A stretch of 64,000 nt of DNA from the NCBI RefSeq assembly GCF_026967985.1, contig NZ_JAPVBJ010000003.1, forward strand, positions 183,001-247,000, read 5' to 3'. The notes beneath the pieces were generated by a model. The model saw only the letters and a list, made by a program, of their open reading frames with translations, was not told the origin of the DNA and made no database searches. A program made the translations under genes and the position numbers. Numbering within the stretch: the stretch's first letter is position 1; the number at the start of each line of letters is the position of its first letter. Origin of the DNA: Modestobacter sp. VKM Ac-2984. GTDB lineage: Bacteria; Actinomycetota; Actinomycetes; Mycobacteriales; Geodermatophilaceae. This document shows, piece after piece, positions 54,516-63,500 of this stretch.

Positions 54516-55490
54516 GTGCGCGCCGCCGTCCTGACCCAGCCGGGCGAGCCCCCCGCCCTGGCGGAGCACCCGGACCCGGTGCCCGGCGCGGGCCGGACCC
54601 TGGTCCGGGTGACCGCCGCCCCGGTCGTGCCGCTGGACCTGCTCTGCGCCTCCGGGACGTCGTACTTCGGCCGCCCGGCCGTGCCCTACGTGCCGGGTGT
54701 GCAGGGGGTCGGCGTCGTGGTGTCCTCGGCGGTGCTGGCGCCCGGGACCCGGGTCTGGTTCGCCACCTCGGCGGGGATGAGCCCGGGCGACGGCAGCCTG
54801 GGTGAGCTCTGTGCCGTGCCGGACGCCGACGTCGTCCCGCTCGCCGGGGACCTGCCCGACCCGGTCGTCGCCGCGCTGGGCCTGTCGGCGGTGGCCGGCT
54901 GGATGGCGCTGACCTGGCGCGGCCGGATGCAGCCGGGCGAGCGGGTGCTGGTGCTCGGTGCCGGAGGCGCGGTCGGCCAGGCTGCGCTGGGTGCCGCCCG
55001 TGCGCTGGGGGCCGGGCGGGTGGTCGGTGTCTGCCGGTCGCCGGCCGCGGCCGACCGGGCCCGCCGGGCCGGCGCCGAGGACGTCGTGCTCACCGGGGAC
55101 GGCGATGACCTCGTCGGGCGGATCCGGCAGGCCGTCGGCGCGGACGTCGACGTCGTCGTCGACCCGGTGTTCGGCGCCGTGGCGGCGGCGGCGTGCCAGG
55201 TGCTCGCCCCCGGTGGCCGGCTGGTCAACCTCGGCGGCGCAGCCGGGGACGCCGCCGAGTTCTCCTCCGCCGTGCTGCGCAGCCGCAGCATCGACGTGCT
55301 CGGCTACACCAACAACGCGCTCACCGGTGAGCAGCGGGCCGCCGCGCTGACCGCCGTGCTGCGGCACGCTGCGGCCGGGCAGCTCCGGGTGGAGCACACC
55401 GTCCTGCCGCTGACCGAGGTGGCGGAGGCCTGGGTGGCCACGGCGGCCGGAGGCGGCAGCCGGTCCGTCGTCGAGCTGCCGGTGCGCTGA
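54516..55490 (+). CDS. Zinc-type medium-chain dehydrogenase / quinone oxidoreductase
   Basis: A 324-residue MDR-superfamily oxidoreductase without zinc-binding cysteines, so of the quinone oxidoreductase/crotonyl type. It has the N-terminal barrel (RAAVLTQPGEPPALAEHPDP, PYVPGVQGVGVV) and Rossmann motif VLVLGAGGAVGQAALGAAR. GTG at 54516 is four bases after the LigA-type stop, hence the last gene of the operon. It may reduce a ring-derived quinone or unsaturated ketone; this is inference from position. Confidence 0.85.
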   Translation: MRAAVLTQPGEPPALAEHPDPVPGAGRTLVRVTAAPVVPLDLLCASGTSYFGRPAVPYVPGVQGVGVVVSSAVLAPGTRVWFATSAGMSPGDGSLGELCAVPDADVVPLAGDLPDPVVAALGLSAVAGWMALTWRGRMQPGERVLVLGAGGAVGQAALGAARALGAGRVVGVCRSPAAADRARRAGAEDVVLTGDGDDLVGRIRQAVGADVDVVVDPVFGAVAAAACQVLAPGGRLVNLGGAAGDAAEFSSAVLRSRSIDVLGYTNNALTGEQRAAALTAVLRHAAAGQLRVEHTVLPLTEVAEAWVATAAGGGSRSVVELPVR

Positions 55491-55574
55491 CCGGACACCG
55501 CCTGGTGACGGATGGGACGCGTGTGTCCGGAGAGTGACGCGACCACCGTCACCCGATGAAATGCGGGCAACGGA

Positions 55575-55603
55575 TTGTCACGATTGGATGACGCCGTTAG
55601 GTT
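55575..55603 (+). promoter_or_regulatory. Promoter of the ydaO riboswitch message
   Basis: TTGTCA at 55575-55580 and TAGGTT at 55598-55603 with exactly 17 bp between. Transcription would start near 55610, at the 5' edge of the riboswitch. Confidence 0.7.
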
Positions 55604-55611
55604 TGCCGGGT

Positions 55612-55793
55612 CCAGTCGGTCGCCACGTCCCCACCCGGGGAGCCCGACCGGACGCCGCCGAGTCGCCCTCCGGGGCGAGCCGGGGACCCACCGCACCACT
55701 GGGGTGAATCCCGCGCCCGGACCACCGTCCGGGCCGGGTAGGGCTGCTTCCCGCCCGAACCCGTCAGCTGACCTGGTAGGCGGCCATCGGAAG
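55612..55793 (+). promoter_or_regulatory. ydaO/yuaA-type cyclic di-AMP riboswitch
   Basis: The leader carries the hallmarks of the ydaO aptamer as seen in actinobacteria: CCGGGGAGCC near the 5' side, GGGGTGAATCCCG in the middle, GGTAGGGCTGCTTCCC, and the 3' block GAACCCGTCAGCTGACCTGG followed by GTAGGCGGCCATCGGAAG. It stands between its own promoter and a secreted cell-wall protein, the usual target class (rpf, NlpC/P60, M15-like genes). Binding of cyclic di-AMP generally turns such genes off. Exact ends are approximate by about 10 bases. Confidence 0.88.
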
Positions 55794-55818
55794 ACACCTG
55801 TACGGAGCACTCCTGCCC

Positions 55819-56721
55819 ATGCGCGCCCGCACCACCACCTCTGCCGCCACCGGCCGACGTCGTCCGCCGACCGGCATCCGCCGCCCCGGGCTGTACCTGG
55901 GCATCGCGGCGGCCGGAGCCGTCCTGGTCAACGTCGTCGTCGGCGTCGGCCCAGCGGCCCAGGCCGACCCCGTGGCGTCCCAGCCGGTGAGCGTCGCCGA
56001 GCAGCTGGGTCTGGCCGCCGAGTCCGGCGCCGTCGACGGGGCCGAGGACCTGCGGCCGCTGGAGGAGCTGGCAGCCAGCCGGGCCACCCGGGAGGCCGAG
56101 CAGGCCGCCGCCCAGCAGGCCCAGGCCGCGGCCGACCAGGCCGTGCTCGACCAGCAGGCCGCCGAGGCCGAGGCTGCCCGCGTCGCCGCCGAGGCCGCGG
56201 CCGCGGCGGAGGCGGAGGCCGCTCGCGTCGCCGCGGAGGCGGCCGCTGCGGCCGACGCCGAGGCCGAGGCGCAGGCAGCCGCCGCTGCGCCGGCACGGTC
56301 CGCCGCCTCGGCAAAGCCCTCCGCCGCGGCGGCTGCGAGCCCCGGCACCGCGGTGTCCGCGATCGCGAAGATCAGCAACAGCGCCGGGCCGATCAAGCCG
56401 CAGGCACAGGCTGCCGCGAACGCCGTGGTCAGCAACGTGCCCGGCGCCGGCTCGATCACCCTGGGCGGGACCCGGCCCAGCGCTGCCGACCCGCACGGTC
56501 ACCCGTCGGGGCTGGCGGTGGACTACATGGTCATGTCCAACGCCGCCCTCGGTGACGCGATCGTCGCCTACCACGTGGCCAACTGGGCCGAGCTCGGCGT
56601 CGACTACATCATCTGGGAGCAGCGGATGCTCTCCTCGCCCGGTGGCTCCTGGAAGCAGATGGAGGACCGGGGCAGCGTGACGGCGAACCACATGGACCAC
56701 CCGCACGTCAACTACCGCTAG
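55819..56721 (+). CDS. Secreted coiled-coil protein with M15-like/ARB-07466 C-terminal domain
   Basis: A 300-residue exported protein. After a basic start comes a hydrophobic signal (GLYLGIAAAGAVLVNVVVGV), a long Ala/Glu/Gln coiled coil with duplicated AEAEAARVAAEAAAAA segments (about 90-160), an Ala/Ser linker and a compact C-terminal domain with HGHPSGLAVDYMV and DHPHVNY. Those His/Asp residues resemble zinc ligands of VanY-like peptidases. It is likely to act on or bind peptidoglycan. Control by the cyclic di-AMP riboswitch upstream supports a wall role. Confidence 0.82.
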   Translation: MRARTTTSAATGRRRPPTGIRRPGLYLGIAAAGAVLVNVVVGVGPAAQADPVASQPVSVAEQLGLAAESGAVDGAEDLRPLEELAASRATREAEQAAAQQAQAAADQAVLDQQAAEAEAARVAAEAAAAAEAEAARVAAEAAAAADAEAEAQAAAAAPARSAASAKPSAAAAASPGTAVSAIAKISNSAGPIKPQAQAAANAVVSNVPGAGSITLGGTRPSAADPHGHPSGLAVDYMVMSNAALGDAIVAYHVANWAELGVDYIIWEQRMLSSPGGSWKQMEDRGSVTANHMDHPHVNYR

Positions 56722-56760
56722 CCGGCCCTGGCCCGGCCGACCGCAGCGCGCCACCATGGG

Positions 56761-57591
56761 GTGGTGCTGCGGTCGGTGCTCCGGGCCGCGCTGATCGGTG
56801 CCATCGTGCTGGTCGTGGTGGTCGGTCTGCTGTGGTCGTTCCAGCGCCGCCTGGTGTACCTGCCCGACGACGGCCCGGTGCCGGCCGCCGCCGAGGCCGT
56901 CGCCGGTGGCCGGGACGTCGAGTTGACCACCGCCGACGGGCTGACGCTCGGTGCCTGGTTCATACCCGGCCCGACGGCCGACGCACCGACCGTGCTGGTG
57001 GCCAACGGCAACGGCGGCCACCGCGGGGTCCGGGCGCCGCTGGCCCGGGCGCTGTCGTCAGCGGGGCTGGCGGTGCTGCTGTTCGACTACCGCGGGTACG
57101 GCGGCAACCCGGGCAGCCCGAGCGAGGAGGGGCTGGCGCTGGACGTCCGTGCGGCGCGCGACTGGCTGCTGGCCGACGGCGGGGTCCCGGCCGAGCGGCT
57201 CCTGTACTACGGGGAGAGCCTGGGCGCCGGCGTCGTCACCGAGCTGGCCGTCGCGCACCCGCCGGCCGGGCTCGTGCTGCGCTCGCCGTTCGTCGACCTG
57301 GCCGCCGTCGGCAGCGAGCACTACCCGTTCCTGCCGGTCCGGCTGCTGCTGCGCGACCGCTACCCGGTGGCCGAGCAGGTCGCCCGGGTCGAGGCGTCCA
57401 CCACCGTCGTCCTCGGCACCGCCGACTCGATCGTGCCGCCGGAGCAGAGCAGAGCGGTGGCCGCTGCCGCCGGGCAGCTGCACCGCACGGTCGAGGTGAC
57501 CGGCGCCGACCACAACGACGCCGTCCTGCTGGACGGCGACCAGCTGGTCGCCGCCGTCGTCGACCTGGCCCGCCTGACGACCGATCCCTGA
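56761..57591 (+). CDS. Membrane-anchored alpha/beta hydrolase
   Basis: A 276-residue hydrolase of the BEM46/YfhR type: N-terminal anchor (LRAALIGAIVLVVVVGLLW, residues 6-24), then the fold with YGESLGAGVV (nucleophile Ser), GTADSIVP (Asp) and GADHND (His). GTG at 56761 or, more probably, GTG at 56764, six bases behind CACCAT. The catalytic domain should lie outside the cytoplasm or at the membrane face. Esterase-like function; substrate unknown. Confidence 0.85.
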   Translation: MVLRSVLRAALIGAIVLVVVVGLLWSFQRRLVYLPDDGPVPAAAEAVAGGRDVELTTADGLTLGAWFIPGPTADAPTVLVANGNGGHRGVRAPLARALSSAGLAVLLFDYRGYGGNPGSPSEEGLALDVRAARDWLLADGGVPAERLLYYGESLGAGVVTELAVAHPPAGLVLRSPFVDLAAVGSEHYPFLPVRLLLRDRYPVAEQVARVEASTTVVLGTADSIVPPEQSRAVAAAAGQLHRTVEVTGADHNDAVLLDGDQLVAAVVDLARLTTDP

Positions 57592-57592
57592 C

Positions 57593-57616
57593 CCACCAAA
57601 ATGGCCATTTTGGTGG
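57593..57616. terminator. Perfect 24-bp palindrome between convergent genes
   Basis: CCACCAAAATGG followed at once by its exact complement, with the core AAATGGCCATTT shared with the element at 41774. An outer 9-base inverted pair, TGACCCACC at 57589-57597 and its complement at 57624-57632, includes both stop codons. Its position between converging stops suggests a bidirectional terminator. Confidence 0.65.
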
Positions 57617-57629
57617 TGGTGATGGTGGG

Positions 57630-59096
57630 TCAGGTGCCGCAGAAGGTCCGGTAGGTGGCGCCGAAGTCGGCGGGCGCCGGCGCTCCGTACCGCGCCAGGT
57701 CCGGGCGTTCGGTGTACGGGTGAGTCACGGCGTCGAGCAGGGGACCGAGCGGGGCCAGGTCGCCTGAGGTCGCCGCGGTCAGCGCCTCCTCGACGAGGTG
57801 GTTGCGCGGGACGTACACCGGGTTGACCCGGTCCATCGCCTCGGCGTCGGGGGCCAGCGCGCGCCAGCGCTCGCACCAGGCGTCGAAGGAGGCGAGGTCG
57901 AGGAAGAGGTTGCGCACCGGGTCGACGTCGCCGCGGGCGGCAGCGCCGAGCAGCCGGAACGCGGACGTGTGGTCGACGTGGCCGGCCTGGAGCAGGGCGA
58001 GGAACTCCTCGACCAGCGGTGCGGCCACCGCGTCGTCCAGCCCGTCGGGCAGGCCGAGCTTGGCTCGCATCCCGGCCGACCATGCCGCGTCGTACTGCGG
58101 GCGAAACTCGCCCAGGGCCGCCACCGCCAGCTCGATCGCCCGCTCCTGGTCCTCGGCGAACAGTGGGAGCAGGGCCTCGGCGAGCCGGGCGAGGTCCCAC
58201 TCGGCCACGATCGGCTGGTTGCCGTAGGCGTAGCGCCCGCCGTGGTCGATCGAGCTGTACACCGTGGCCGGGTCGTGCGCCTCCAGGAAGGCGCACGGCC
58301 CGTAGTCGATCGTCTCGCCGGAGATGGTCACGTTGTCGGTGTTCATCACCCCGTGCACGAACCCGACCTGCATCCACCTGGCCACCAGCTCGGCCTGCGC
58401 GGAGACCACCGCGGCGAAGAGCGCCAGGTACGGGTTCTCGGCCTGCGCGGCGTGCGGGTGGTGCCGGCTGATCGCGTGGTCGGCGAGGCGGCGCAGCAGC
58501 TCGCTGTCCCCGCTGACCCGGGTGAACTGGAAGCTGCCCACCCGCAGGTGGCTGCTCGCCACCCGGGCCAGGACGGCGCCGGGCAGGAGGGTCTCCCGGC
58601 GCACCGAGCGCCCGGTCGCGACCACGGCCAGGGAGCGCGTGGTGGGGATGCCGAGGGCGTGCATCGCCTCGCTGATCACGTACTCGCGCAGCATCGGACC
58701 GACCGCGGCCAGGCCGTCGCCGCCGCGCGCGAAGGGGGTGCGTCCGGAGCCCTTGAGGTGCAGGTCGCGGAGCCGGCCTGCCACGTCGGTCAGCTCACCG
58801 AGCAGCAGCGCCCGGCCGTCGCCCAGCCGCGGGACGAAACCGCCGAACTGGTGCCCGGCGTAGGCCTGGGCCACCGGGTTCGCCCCGGCCGGGACGGCGG
58901 TGCCGACCAGCAGGCGCAGCCCCTCGTCGGTCCGCAGCGCGGCCGGGTCGAGGCCGAGCTCGGCGGCCAGCGGCTCGTTGAGCGCGAGGAGCCGTGGTTC
59001 GGGGGCGTCGTCGGCCTGCCAGGGGACGGCCAGCTCCGGCAGCTCGCGGGCGAAGCGGTCGTCCAGGCTGAGGGTCGGTGCCGGTGCGAGACTCAC
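57630..59096 (-). CDS. selO: SelO/YdiU-family protein adenylyltransferase
   Basis: A 488-residue pseudokinase that transfers AMP from ATP to proteins (AMPylation) in redox stress. Family stretches are [63 protein letters not shown] and YAYGNQP. The C-terminus ends CGT, keeping a Cys where animal SelO has selenocysteine. GTG at 59096 is seven bases behind a TAGCCT box on the minus strand, so it is read as a leaderless start. Confidence 0.95.
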   Translation of the reverse strand: MSLAPAPTLSLDDRFARELPELAVPWQADDAPEPRLLALNEPLAAELGLDPAALRTDEGLRLLVGTAVPAGANPVAQAYAGHQFGGFVPRLGDGRALLLGELTDVAGRLRDLHLKGSGRTPFARGGDGLAAVGPMLREYVISEAMHALGIPTTRSLAVVATGRSVRRETLLPGAVLARVASSHLRVGSFQFTRVSGDSELLRRLADHAISRHHPHAAQAENPYLALFAAVVSAQAELVARWMQVGFVHGVMNTDNVTISGETIDYGPCAFLEAHDPATVYSSIDHGGRYAYGNQPIVAEWDLARLAEALLPLFAEDQERAIELAVAALGEFRPQYDAAWSAGMRAKLGLPDGLDDAVAAPLVEEFLALLQAGHVDHTSAFRLLGAAARGDVDPVRNLFLDLASFDAWCERWRALAPDAEAMDRVNPVYVPRNHLVEEALTAATSGDLAPLGPLLDAVTHPYTERPDLARYGAPAPADFGATYRTFCGT

Positions 59097-59103
59097 CCCA
59101 CCG

Positions 59104-59109
59104 AGGCTA
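59104..59109 (-). promoter_or_regulatory. -10 box TAGCCT of the leaderless selO gene
   Basis: On the minus strand TAGCCT is followed by seven bases and the GTG at 59096. It lies in the 52-base gap after the NmrA-like gene, so selO can be made separately from it. Confidence 0.5.
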
Positions 59110-59148
59110 CGTCGGATCCCGGGAGCGGCCAGTCGCCGCCGCGTCGGC

Positions 59149-60018
59149 TCAGAGCTGCGGCGCGAGGTGCTCGACGGCCCAGGAGCGCAGCGTGGTGGGC
59201 GTCGTGGTGAGCACCGAGCGCGGGTCGGCGGGCACGAAGTCCTCCCGCAGGCCGCGGCCCATCCCGACGAACCCCTCGACCTGGGCTTCGGACAGCCCCG
59301 CCGCCCGGAGGCCGGCGCGCAGATCGTCGTCGCTGATCTGCTCGGCACGGACCCGCCGGCCGGTGACCGCGCCGACGACCCCGGCCACCTCCTCGAAGGT
59401 GAGGTCCGTGGGCCCGTGCACGGCGAGCACCCGCGGCCCGGACCAGCCCGGGGACAACAGGTTGGCCACCGCCACCTCACCGATGTCCCGCGGGTCGACC
59501 CACGGCATCGGCCGGTCGATCGGCATGGTGGTGCGCAGGACGCCCTCCCGCAGCCCGTCGAGGTCGGACAGCAGGTTGGTGAAGAAGTACCCGCAGCGCA
59601 GGTGGAGCACCGCAGCGCCGGTCTCCTCCAGCTGCTCCTCGGTGTGCGCGAGCCCGTCGATCTGCCCGACGCCGTGGCGCTTCTCGGCGCCGACGCTGCT
59701 CTGGAACACGACCCGGGACACCTGGTTCTCCCGCACCGCGCGTGCGGCGACCGCGCCCATCCGGGTGGACGTGGCGACGGGGTCGTCGTCCAGCGTCGGC
59801 GGATCGACCCAGTAGAGGGCGTCGGCGCCCTCGGTCGCCCGCAGCACGGTGTCCAGGTCGCCCTGGTCACCGACCACGAGGTCGACCAGCTCGCGCGTCT
59901 GCGGGTCCAGCCTCTCCGGGGAGCGCAGCAGCAGGGTGGGCCGCAGCCCGGCCTGCAGGACCAGCCGGACCACGCGGGAGCCCACGCGCCCGGTCGGGGT
60001 GGTGACGACGATCTTCAT
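59149..60018 (-). CDS. NmrA-like NAD(P)-binding protein
   Basis: A 289-residue atypical short-chain dehydrogenase: Rossmann motif [13 protein letters not shown] at the N-terminus, LLLRSPERL, and an NmrA-like body ([32 protein letters not shown]). The Tyr-x-x-x-Lys pair is not obvious, as in redox-sensor types. ATG at 60018 is preceded by CCGGAGGATCG. Such proteins reduce quinones or only sense NADPH. Position before selO allows a redox-linked pair, but selO may have its own promoter. Confidence 0.82.
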   Translation of the reverse strand: MKIVVTTPTGRVGSRVVRLVLQAGLRPTLLLRSPERLDPQTRELVDLVVGDQGDLDTVLRATEGADALYWVDPPTLDDDPVATSTRMGAVAARAVRENQVSRVVFQSSVGAEKRHGVGQIDGLAHTEEQLEETGAAVLHLRCGYFFTNLLSDLDGLREGVLRTTMPIDRPMPWVDPRDIGEVAVANLLSPGWSGPRVLAVHGPTDLTFEEVAGVVGAVTGRRVRAEQISDDDLRAGLRAAGLSEAQVEGFVGMGRGLREDFVPADPRSVLTTTPTTLRSWAVEHLAPQL

Positions 60019-60182
60019 CGACGATCCTCCGGTGGGTGTGTGCTGTGGTGCTCGGCCATGCCAGCACGGGGTGCCGACAGTTCTCCGTGTCCGGGCACGG
60101 CGTGCCCGCAGCCCGGAGGGCACCGGGGAGACTCCCCACGTCGGCAGCCAGGCGAGGCGGCCGGGACGAGGACGGGTGCGAC

Positions 60183-61967
60183 ATGGGAGCGGACGGACGG
60201 CGGGCGCTCGGGGGCGTGATCGGCCTCGCGGTCCTGCTGCTGGCGGGGTGCACGGACGGCGGGCCGACCGAGGCGATCCGCTCCTACGAGGTCGACCTGG
60301 TGGCCGGCGCCGACGGCTCGCTGCAGGTCGAGGAGACGATCGCCTACGACTTCGCTGACGAGGAGCGGCACGGCATCGAGCGGCTGATCCCCGAGCGGGC
60401 GCCCTTCGAGCAGACCCAAGACCGGCTCTACCCGATCAGCGACGTCGTCGTGGAGAGCCCCACAGGTGCGCCGGCCGACACCGAGGTCACCAGCGAGGAC
60501 GGCGTGCTGACCGTCCGGGTCGGGGACGAGGACACCGAGGTCACCGGCCGGCACACCTACGTGCTGAGCTACCGGGTCGAGGGGGTCGCCGACCCGGGGG
60601 ACGGCGGTGACCGGCTGGCCTGGAACGCCGTCGGGACCGGCTGGGGGGTGCCGATCGACCAGGTCGACGTCCGGCTGACCGGCCCGGCGGGCGCGGTCGC
60701 CGGCGACTGCGCGGTCGGCGCGGACGATGTGCGGACCGCCTGCCCGGTGGACCTCACCGCCGGCGGGGAGCTGCGCGCCCGGGCCACCGGGCTCGCTCCG
60801 GGGGAGGGCGTGACCGTCAGCGGCACCTACCCACCGGGCACCTTCGCCGGAGCCGAGCCGGTGCTCGAGGAGACGTTCAGCCCGGCGCAGGCCTTCCGCG
60901 CCACCCCGGTGACCGCGGGGCTGGCCGTCGGCGGGTTCCTGGCCCTCGTCGTCCCGTCCCTGCTCCGGGCCCGCCGTGGGCGACCGGGCCGGGTGGCCGA
61001 GCCCAGCGCACCGCAACTGACCCCGCCGTACGACGCCCGCCCGGCCCAGCTGGGCACCGTGCTCGACGGCCGCGCCCAGCGGCACGAGGTCGTCGCCACC
61101 CTGCTGGACCTGGCCGTCCACGGGCAGCTGCGGATCGAGGAAGCCGACCCGGCCGACGCCGACGACGCCGAACCAGACGAGGGACCGGACGCCGACGAGG
61201 AGGAGGAGGCGGTCCCGTCGGACTGGCGGCTGGTCCGCACGCCGGCCGACCCGCGGGGGCTGCGGCCCTACGAGCAGCAGCTCCTCGACGACGTCTTCGC
61301 CGACGGGGACGTCGTGCTGCTGTCGGACCTGCAGTCGCGGTTCGCAGGCGTGCAGAGCCGGGCGTGCGCGGCGATGTACCGGGACGTGGTGGAACGGGGC
61401 TGGTTCCGCGCCGACCCCGCCGCGGTCCGGCGTCGCTGGTACGGCATCGGCACCGGGGTGCTCGTCGCCGGCGTCGTCGGGACCATCGTCCTGGCCGTCA
61501 CCACCACCTGGGCGCTGGCCGGCATCGGCATCGTCCTCGCCGGGCTGGTCCTGCTGGGGCTGGCCGGCCGGATGCCGCAGCGCACCCCCGAGGGCGCCGA
61601 GGTGCACGAGCGGGCGGCCGCGTTCCGCGACCAGCTCGCCACCTCCGACGGGTCGTGGTCCGCCGACGCGGACCAGCTGGCCGACCTCGCCGGTGCCGCG
61701 CGCACCGACCTCCGGGTCCGCTACCTGCCGCACGCGGTGGCCCTGGGGGTGGCGGAGGAGTGGACCACAGCGGTGCAGGCGGCCGGCCCCAGCGCCACCC
61801 CGACCTGGTACGTGCCGGCCCACGGCTCCGGGTACGTCGGGGTGTGGCCGGCCCTGCTGGCGTTCTCCTCACCGGAGAACCCGGCGCTCTCCCCGCCGGC
61901 GACCGCGGGCAGCGGCTCGACCTACGTCGGCGGCGCGGCCGGGGGAGGGGGCGGCGGCAGCTGGTGA
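60183..61967 (+). CDS. DUF2207-domain membrane lipoprotein
   Basis: A 594-residue protein with a lipobox (LLLAGC, Cys24 or so), an extracellular DUF2207 beta domain (SYEVDLVAGADGSLQVEETIAYDF, residues about 33-230), one transmembrane helix near 245-265, a cytoplasmic acidic loop (DADDAEPDEGPDADEEEE), a helix pair near 430-470, and a Gly-rich end (GGGGGGSW). DUF2207 proteins are widespread in actinobacteria and without known function. ATG 60183 is chosen for the signal peptide. Convergent with the M23-like gene. Confidence 0.88.
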   Translation: MGADGRRALGGVIGLAVLLLAGCTDGGPTEAIRSYEVDLVAGADGSLQVEETIAYDFADEERHGIERLIPERAPFEQTQDRLYPISDVVVESPTGAPADTEVTSEDGVLTVRVGDEDTEVTGRHTYVLSYRVEGVADPGDGGDRLAWNAVGTGWGVPIDQVDVRLTGPAGAVAGDCAVGADDVRTACPVDLTAGGELRARATGLAPGEGVTVSGTYPPGTFAGAEPVLEETFSPAQAFRATPVTAGLAVGGFLALVVPSLLRARRGRPGRVAEPSAPQLTPPYDARPAQLGTVLDGRAQRHEVVATLLDLAVHGQLRIEEADPADADDAEPDEGPDADEEEEAVPSDWRLVRTPADPRGLRPYEQQLLDDVFADGDVVLLSDLQSRFAGVQSRACAAMYRDVVERGWFRADPAAVRRRWYGIGTGVLVAGVVGTIVLAVTTTWALAGIGIVLAGLVLLGLAGRMPQRTPEGAEVHERAAAFRDQLATSDGSWSADADQLADLAGAARTDLRVRYLPHAVALGVAEEWTTAVQAAGPSATPTWYVPAHGSGYVGVWPALLAFSSPENPALSPPATAGSGSTYVGGAAGGGGGGSW

Positions 61968-61974
61968 GGCGCCG

Positions 61975-62646
61975 TCACACCGGCTCGACGACCGCGCCCT
62001 CCGCGGGGACGCCCAGCGGGACGACGACCGGCGGGCCCCCGTCGCGGGGCCAGGACCGGTGGTCGCGGAAGGCCAGCGGCAGCCCGCGCGCGGTGAACGG
62101 GTCGGCGGAGTCCATCGCCTGGACGTGCACGTGCGGCTGGGTGGAGTTGCCCGAGTTGCCGCACTCGGCCAGCTGCTGACCGGCCGTCACCGGGTCGCCG
62201 GGGCGCACGTGGAGCGACCCATCGCGCAGGTGGGCCAGCACGACGTGGGCGCCACCGAGCTCGAGCACCACGTGGTTGCCGGCCAGCGCGCCGGCGCCGC
62301 CGCGGGCCCGGCCCGCCTGGGTCAGGGCGTAGGGCACCCGGGCGGCCGGCGAGCGGCGCGCCACGCCGTCCGGCTCGCCGTCGTGCACCGACACCACCCG
62401 CCCGGCCGCCGGGGCCAGCACCGGCTGCCCGAAGGCGACGAACCGGTCCACCGGCTCGGTGCCCAGCAGCGACCGCCAGTCCCGGGTGGTCGCCGTCCGG
62501 CCACCCCGGACGGCGGTGAAGTCGATGGCGTACGCGGTGGCGAACAGGTGCGTGCCGTGGCTCGGCACCCGCCGCGCCGGGCTGTTCTCCACCCGCCAGG
62601 TGCCCCGGAACGGCAGCTGCAGCACGACCGCGCCGGGGTCGACCAT
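61975..62646 (-). CDS. M23-type (LytM/DUF) peptidase-like protein
   Basis: A 223-residue protein with an M23 metallopeptidase-like fold: SHGTHLFATAYAIDF (His...Asp zinc ligands), VLAPAAGRVVSVHDGE, GNHVVLELGGAHVVLAHLRDGSL and QPHVHVQ (HxH). There is no signal peptide, which is unusual for a wall endopeptidase. ATG at 62646 shares one base with the permease stop, so it is the third gene of the ABC operon. Catalysis outside the cell is thus doubtful; a binding role is possible. Confidence 0.82.
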   Translation of the reverse strand: MVDPGAVVLQLPFRGTWRVENSPARRVPSHGTHLFATAYAIDFTAVRGGRTATTRDWRSLLGTEPVDRFVAFGQPVLAPAAGRVVSVHDGEPDGVARRSPAARVPYALTQAGRARGGAGALAGNHVVLELGGAHVVLAHLRDGSLHVRPGDPVTAGQQLAECGNSGNSTQPHVHVQAMDSADPFTARGLPLAFRDHRSWPRDGGPPVVVPLGVPAEGAVVEPV

Positions 62647-63500
62647 CAGAGGTCGCGGCGGACGAAGGACATCGCGGCCAGGGCCCAGACCATGACCACC
62701 CACAGCACGGCCCAGCCCAGGTAGGTGAGGGTCAGCGGCGCGGTGCTGAGGAACGGGAACGCCCCGGCGCCCTCGTCGGCCCCGCCGAACTGGACGAGGG
62801 CCGACGGGTCCTGGAAGGCGTTCATCGCCCCGCGCCACAACCCGTCGGTGGGCAGCAGCACCCGCGAGACGCTGCCGACCCGGCCGACGGCGTCGTTGCC
62901 CAGGGCCTCGCCGATCGCGCCCACCACCCCGGCCACCCAGGTGGTGCAGAACAGGCCGACCGCCACCACGCCCGAGGCCATCGGCGAGATGACGGTGGCG
63001 AGCAGCACCGTGAGGGTCAGCAGCACCACCGTCTGGGCGGCGAGCAGGGCCAGCGCGGTCGCCGGCGCCGGCGGCCAGTAGTCGACCGTCACCCGGACGA
63101 CGAGGACCTGCGCCAGCCCGGCCAGCACGACGAAGCCGCTGCCGAACGCCACCAGACCCAGCCACTTGCCCAGCAGGAACGCCGAGCGGCGGATCGGCCG
63201 GGCCAGCATCGACAGCGCGATGCCCGACTCCGTCTCCCCGGACAGCGTGGGTCCGGCGAGGAAGGCGGTGCCCAGTGCGGCGACGAGGCTGTAGCCGAAC
63301 ATCACCAGATTGAGCAGGATTGAGGCGGTCAGCCGGGCCTCGCCGCTGGTCAGCGACTCGGCCGCCAGCCGGGAGAAGCCCCAGCTGCTCAGGGCCAGCA
63401 GCCCGACGGTGAGCGCGACGAGCGCGAACAGCACCCGTCGGCGGGAGGCCTCGCGCAGGGTGAGCGCGGCGATGGTGAGCACCGTGCGGGCCGTGGTCAC
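62646..63500 (-). CDS. ABC-2 type transporter permease
   Basis: A 284-residue permease with six hydrophobic segments and the ABC-2 pattern: long first helix region TLREASRRRVLFALVALTVGLLALSSW, then the loop LSGETESGIALSMLARPIRRSAFLLGKWLG characteristic of NosY-like exporters. GTG at 63500 overlaps the ATPase stop (GTGA). It works with the ATPase upstream as an exporter; the substrate is unknown. Confidence 0.88.
   Translation of the reverse strand: MTTARTVLTIAALTLREASRRRVLFALVALTVGLLALSSWGFSRLAAESLTSGEARLTASILLNLVMFGYSLVAALGTAFLAGPTLSGETESGIALSMLARPIRRSAFLLGKWLGLVAFGSGFVVLAGLAQVLVVRVTVDYWPPAPATALALLAAQTVVLLTLTVLLATVISPMASGVVAVGLFCTTWVAGVVGAIGEALGNDAVGRVGSVSRVLLPTDGLWRGAMNAFQDPSALVQFGGADEGAGAFPFLSTAPLTLTYLGWAVLWVVMVWALAAMSFVRRDL

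Noticed and set aside
61975..62646. M23-like protein as a secreted autolysin
   Set aside because: It has no signal peptide and is coupled to an ABC exporter permease, so an extracellular lytic role is not supported.
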